From contig NZ_QEAS01000008.1 of assembly GCF_003130405.1 (NCBI RefSeq), positions 165,389 through 217,043 of the forward strand: a DNA stretch of 51,655 nt, read 5' to 3'. Below are positions 50,663 to 51,655 of the stretch, one piece after another. The number at the start of each line of letters is the position of its first letter. The stretch's first letter is position 1. Made by a program: the position numbers and the translations under genes. The DNA is from Pararcticibacter amylolyticus. Its GTDB lineage: Bacteria; Bacteroidota; Bacteroidia; Sphingobacteriales; Sphingobacteriaceae. Below the pieces are notes generated by a model, which saw only the letters and a list, made by a program, of their open reading frames with translations, ran no database searches and was not told the DNA's origin.

Positions 50663-51655
50663 ATGAAACAAGTTTTGATACTGGCTCTGTTGACAGTCTG
50701 CTTGAAAGCCTCAATAGCACAGGTAACCTTACCACCGTTTTTTGGAGTTTTCGCAAATAATAAGGGGATAATAATAACTTCAATCGATAATAATCCCTAT
50801 GATATAACATCAATCAAAGTGACTGTAAAAATCCAAGGGATCGGTTCAACCACTCAAAGTGGTATAGTATACAATAAAACCAAAAACCCGACTACTTCAG
50901 ATACTAAGATAAACGTAACCAGTGGAACTGGAAATTATAGTTTTGTAGCGCAGCCTTCGGGATTACAACCCAACCAGGTGTATTACGTAAAACCTTATGC
51001 TATTACCGGATCAGGAGTACTTATTTACGGTTCAGAGTATGCTTTCACGTTTTACAATTATACAGGCGGGATGCAAACATTTACCGTTCCTGCTGATGTC
51101 GATACATTAACCATGCAGGCTATTGGAGGGCAGGGAGGATCTATGAACGTCTTAAATAATCCCAACCCCTCACCAGTTGGCGGTTATGGAGCGTCTATGA
51201 AAGGAACGTTTGCAGCAAAGGCTGCAGAGATACTAGACATATTGGTTGCAGGGCAGGGAACGACGACCAGCGGTTACTCAGGTAGTACCAATTGCCCCAC
51301 CCCTGGAGGAGGAGGAGGTTCGTTCTTAACGCGCCGTGGTGTAAACAACCGGCCTATACCTTTGCTGGTAGCTGGAGGTGGTGCCGGAGCCTCCTGGGTG
51401 GGAATAGAAAGTAATTGGACTGTGCTGAACGTCTGGCGGTACAATGGAAGCCCTGGTCAGATAGATTCCGTTGGCGCCGACGCCTATAGTGTATCTAACC
51501 CACCAGAGAGTTACACCCTAAACACCGGTGGCCGAAACGGTGCCGGGGGAACAGGCCGGACTTCAGGAGGAGGAGGAGGGTTTCGCGGCGATGCCACAGG
51601 CGCATCGGGACAGAACGGCAAAGCGTACCCGGGCGACGGCGGCATTGGTGTTTCA
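50663..51655 (+). CDS. Secreted glycine-rich protein, truncated at the window edge
   Basis: The first 331 residues of a gene that continues beyond the window. It starts at ATG 50663 with signal peptide MKQVLILALLTVCLKASIAQ. Residues about 25-130 are a beta-rich domain of fibronectin type III-like appearance (YNKTKNPTTSDTKINVTSGT, VYYVKPYAITGSGV). Residues from about 135 begin with YTGGMQTFTVPADVDTLTMQ and then turn glycine-rich (PGGGGGSFLTRRG, AGGGAGASWVG, SGGGGGFRGDATGASGQNG). This matches the glycine-rich ALK/LTK-like domain found in bacterial surface proteins. The missing C terminus may carry a T9SS sorting signal. It diverges from the LytS/LytTR operon. Confidence 0.85.
   Translation, partial: MKQVLILALLTVCLKASIAQVTLPPFFGVFANNKGIIITSIDNNPYDITSIKVTVKIQGIGSTTQSGIVYNKTKNPTTSDTKINVTSGTGNYSFVAQPSGLQPNQVYYVKPYAITGSGVLIYGSEYAFTFYNYTGGMQTFTVPADVDTLTMQAIGGQGGSMNVLNNPNPSPVGGYGASMKGTFAAKAAEILDILVAGQGTTTSGYSGSTNCPTPGGGGGSFLTRRGVNNRPIPLLVAGGGAGASWVGIESNWTVLNVWRYNGSPGQIDSVGADAYSVSNPPESYTLNTGGRNGAGGTGRTSGGGGGFRGDATGASGQNGKAYPGDGGIGVS

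Noticed and set aside
1-51655. tRNA, rRNA, prophage or insertion sequences
   Set aside because: No cloverleaf-like, integrase, transposase or structural phage signature was recognised on either strand; this was by reading only and a dedicated search could find a missed tRNA.

Overview
The window looks like chromosomal DNA of a Bacteroidetes bacterium, most likely a Pedobacter- or Mucilaginibacter-like member of the Sphingobacteriaceae. The signs are two FecI/FecR-controlled SusC/SusD loci with N-terminal STN domains, DUF4974 anti-sigma factors, DUF4369-thioredoxin proteins, a type IX secretion (T9SS) C-terminal domain on a giant surface protein, a LytS/LytTR two-component pair, and promoters of the Bacteroidetes TAnnTTTG type. 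No rRNA, tRNA, CRISPR array, insertion sequence or prophage was recognised.

Layout. (1) 39-10504, plus strand: ECF sigma factor, FecR anti-sigma factor, SusC-like TonB-dependent transducer, SusD-like lipoprotein, DUF1735/discoidin lipoprotein and two tandem periplasmic thioredoxin-like proteins. An ankyrin-repeat gene follows and ends at a bidirectional terminator. (2) 11111-13827, minus strand: a stress pair made of a DUF892 ferritin-like protein and a large HPII-type catalase. (3) 14312-29335, plus strand: one 5007-residue gene filling 29% of the window. It has a signal peptide, four repeats of [TIG + seven FG-GAP/VCBS blades], about 31 alternating MBG and Big-like repeats, and a C-terminal T9SS type B sorting domain. 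(4) 29450-33754: small housekeeping and accessory genes (ABC-F ATPase, VOC protein, lipoprotein, GNAT, unknown, DinB). (5) 33957-44019, minus strand: a second sigma/anti-sigma/SusC/SusD/thioredoxin locus with similar gene order but diverged sequence. (6) 44304-47403: VOC lipoprotein and AraC regulator, divergent DUF4180 gene, and a PhyH-like dioxygenase. (7) 47404-48160: a stretch without intact genes that holds what look like decayed coding fragments. (8) 48161-50308: LytS-type histidine kinase and LytTR response regulator. Divergent from them is a secreted glycine-rich protein that runs off the right edge.

How the genes work together (inference). Each SusC carries the STN signalling domain that contacts a FecR, so each locus should induce itself when its ligand is taken up. 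Neither locus has a glycoside hydrolase, sulfatase or peptidase. Instead both end in periplasmic CxxC thioredoxin-fold proteins, three of the DUF4369 type and one fused to a TPR-like helical region. This suggests import coupled to thiol/disulfide chemistry rather than a classical polysaccharide-utilisation locus. The giant gene probably encodes a cell-surface or secreted adhesin exported by a T9SS encoded elsewhere.
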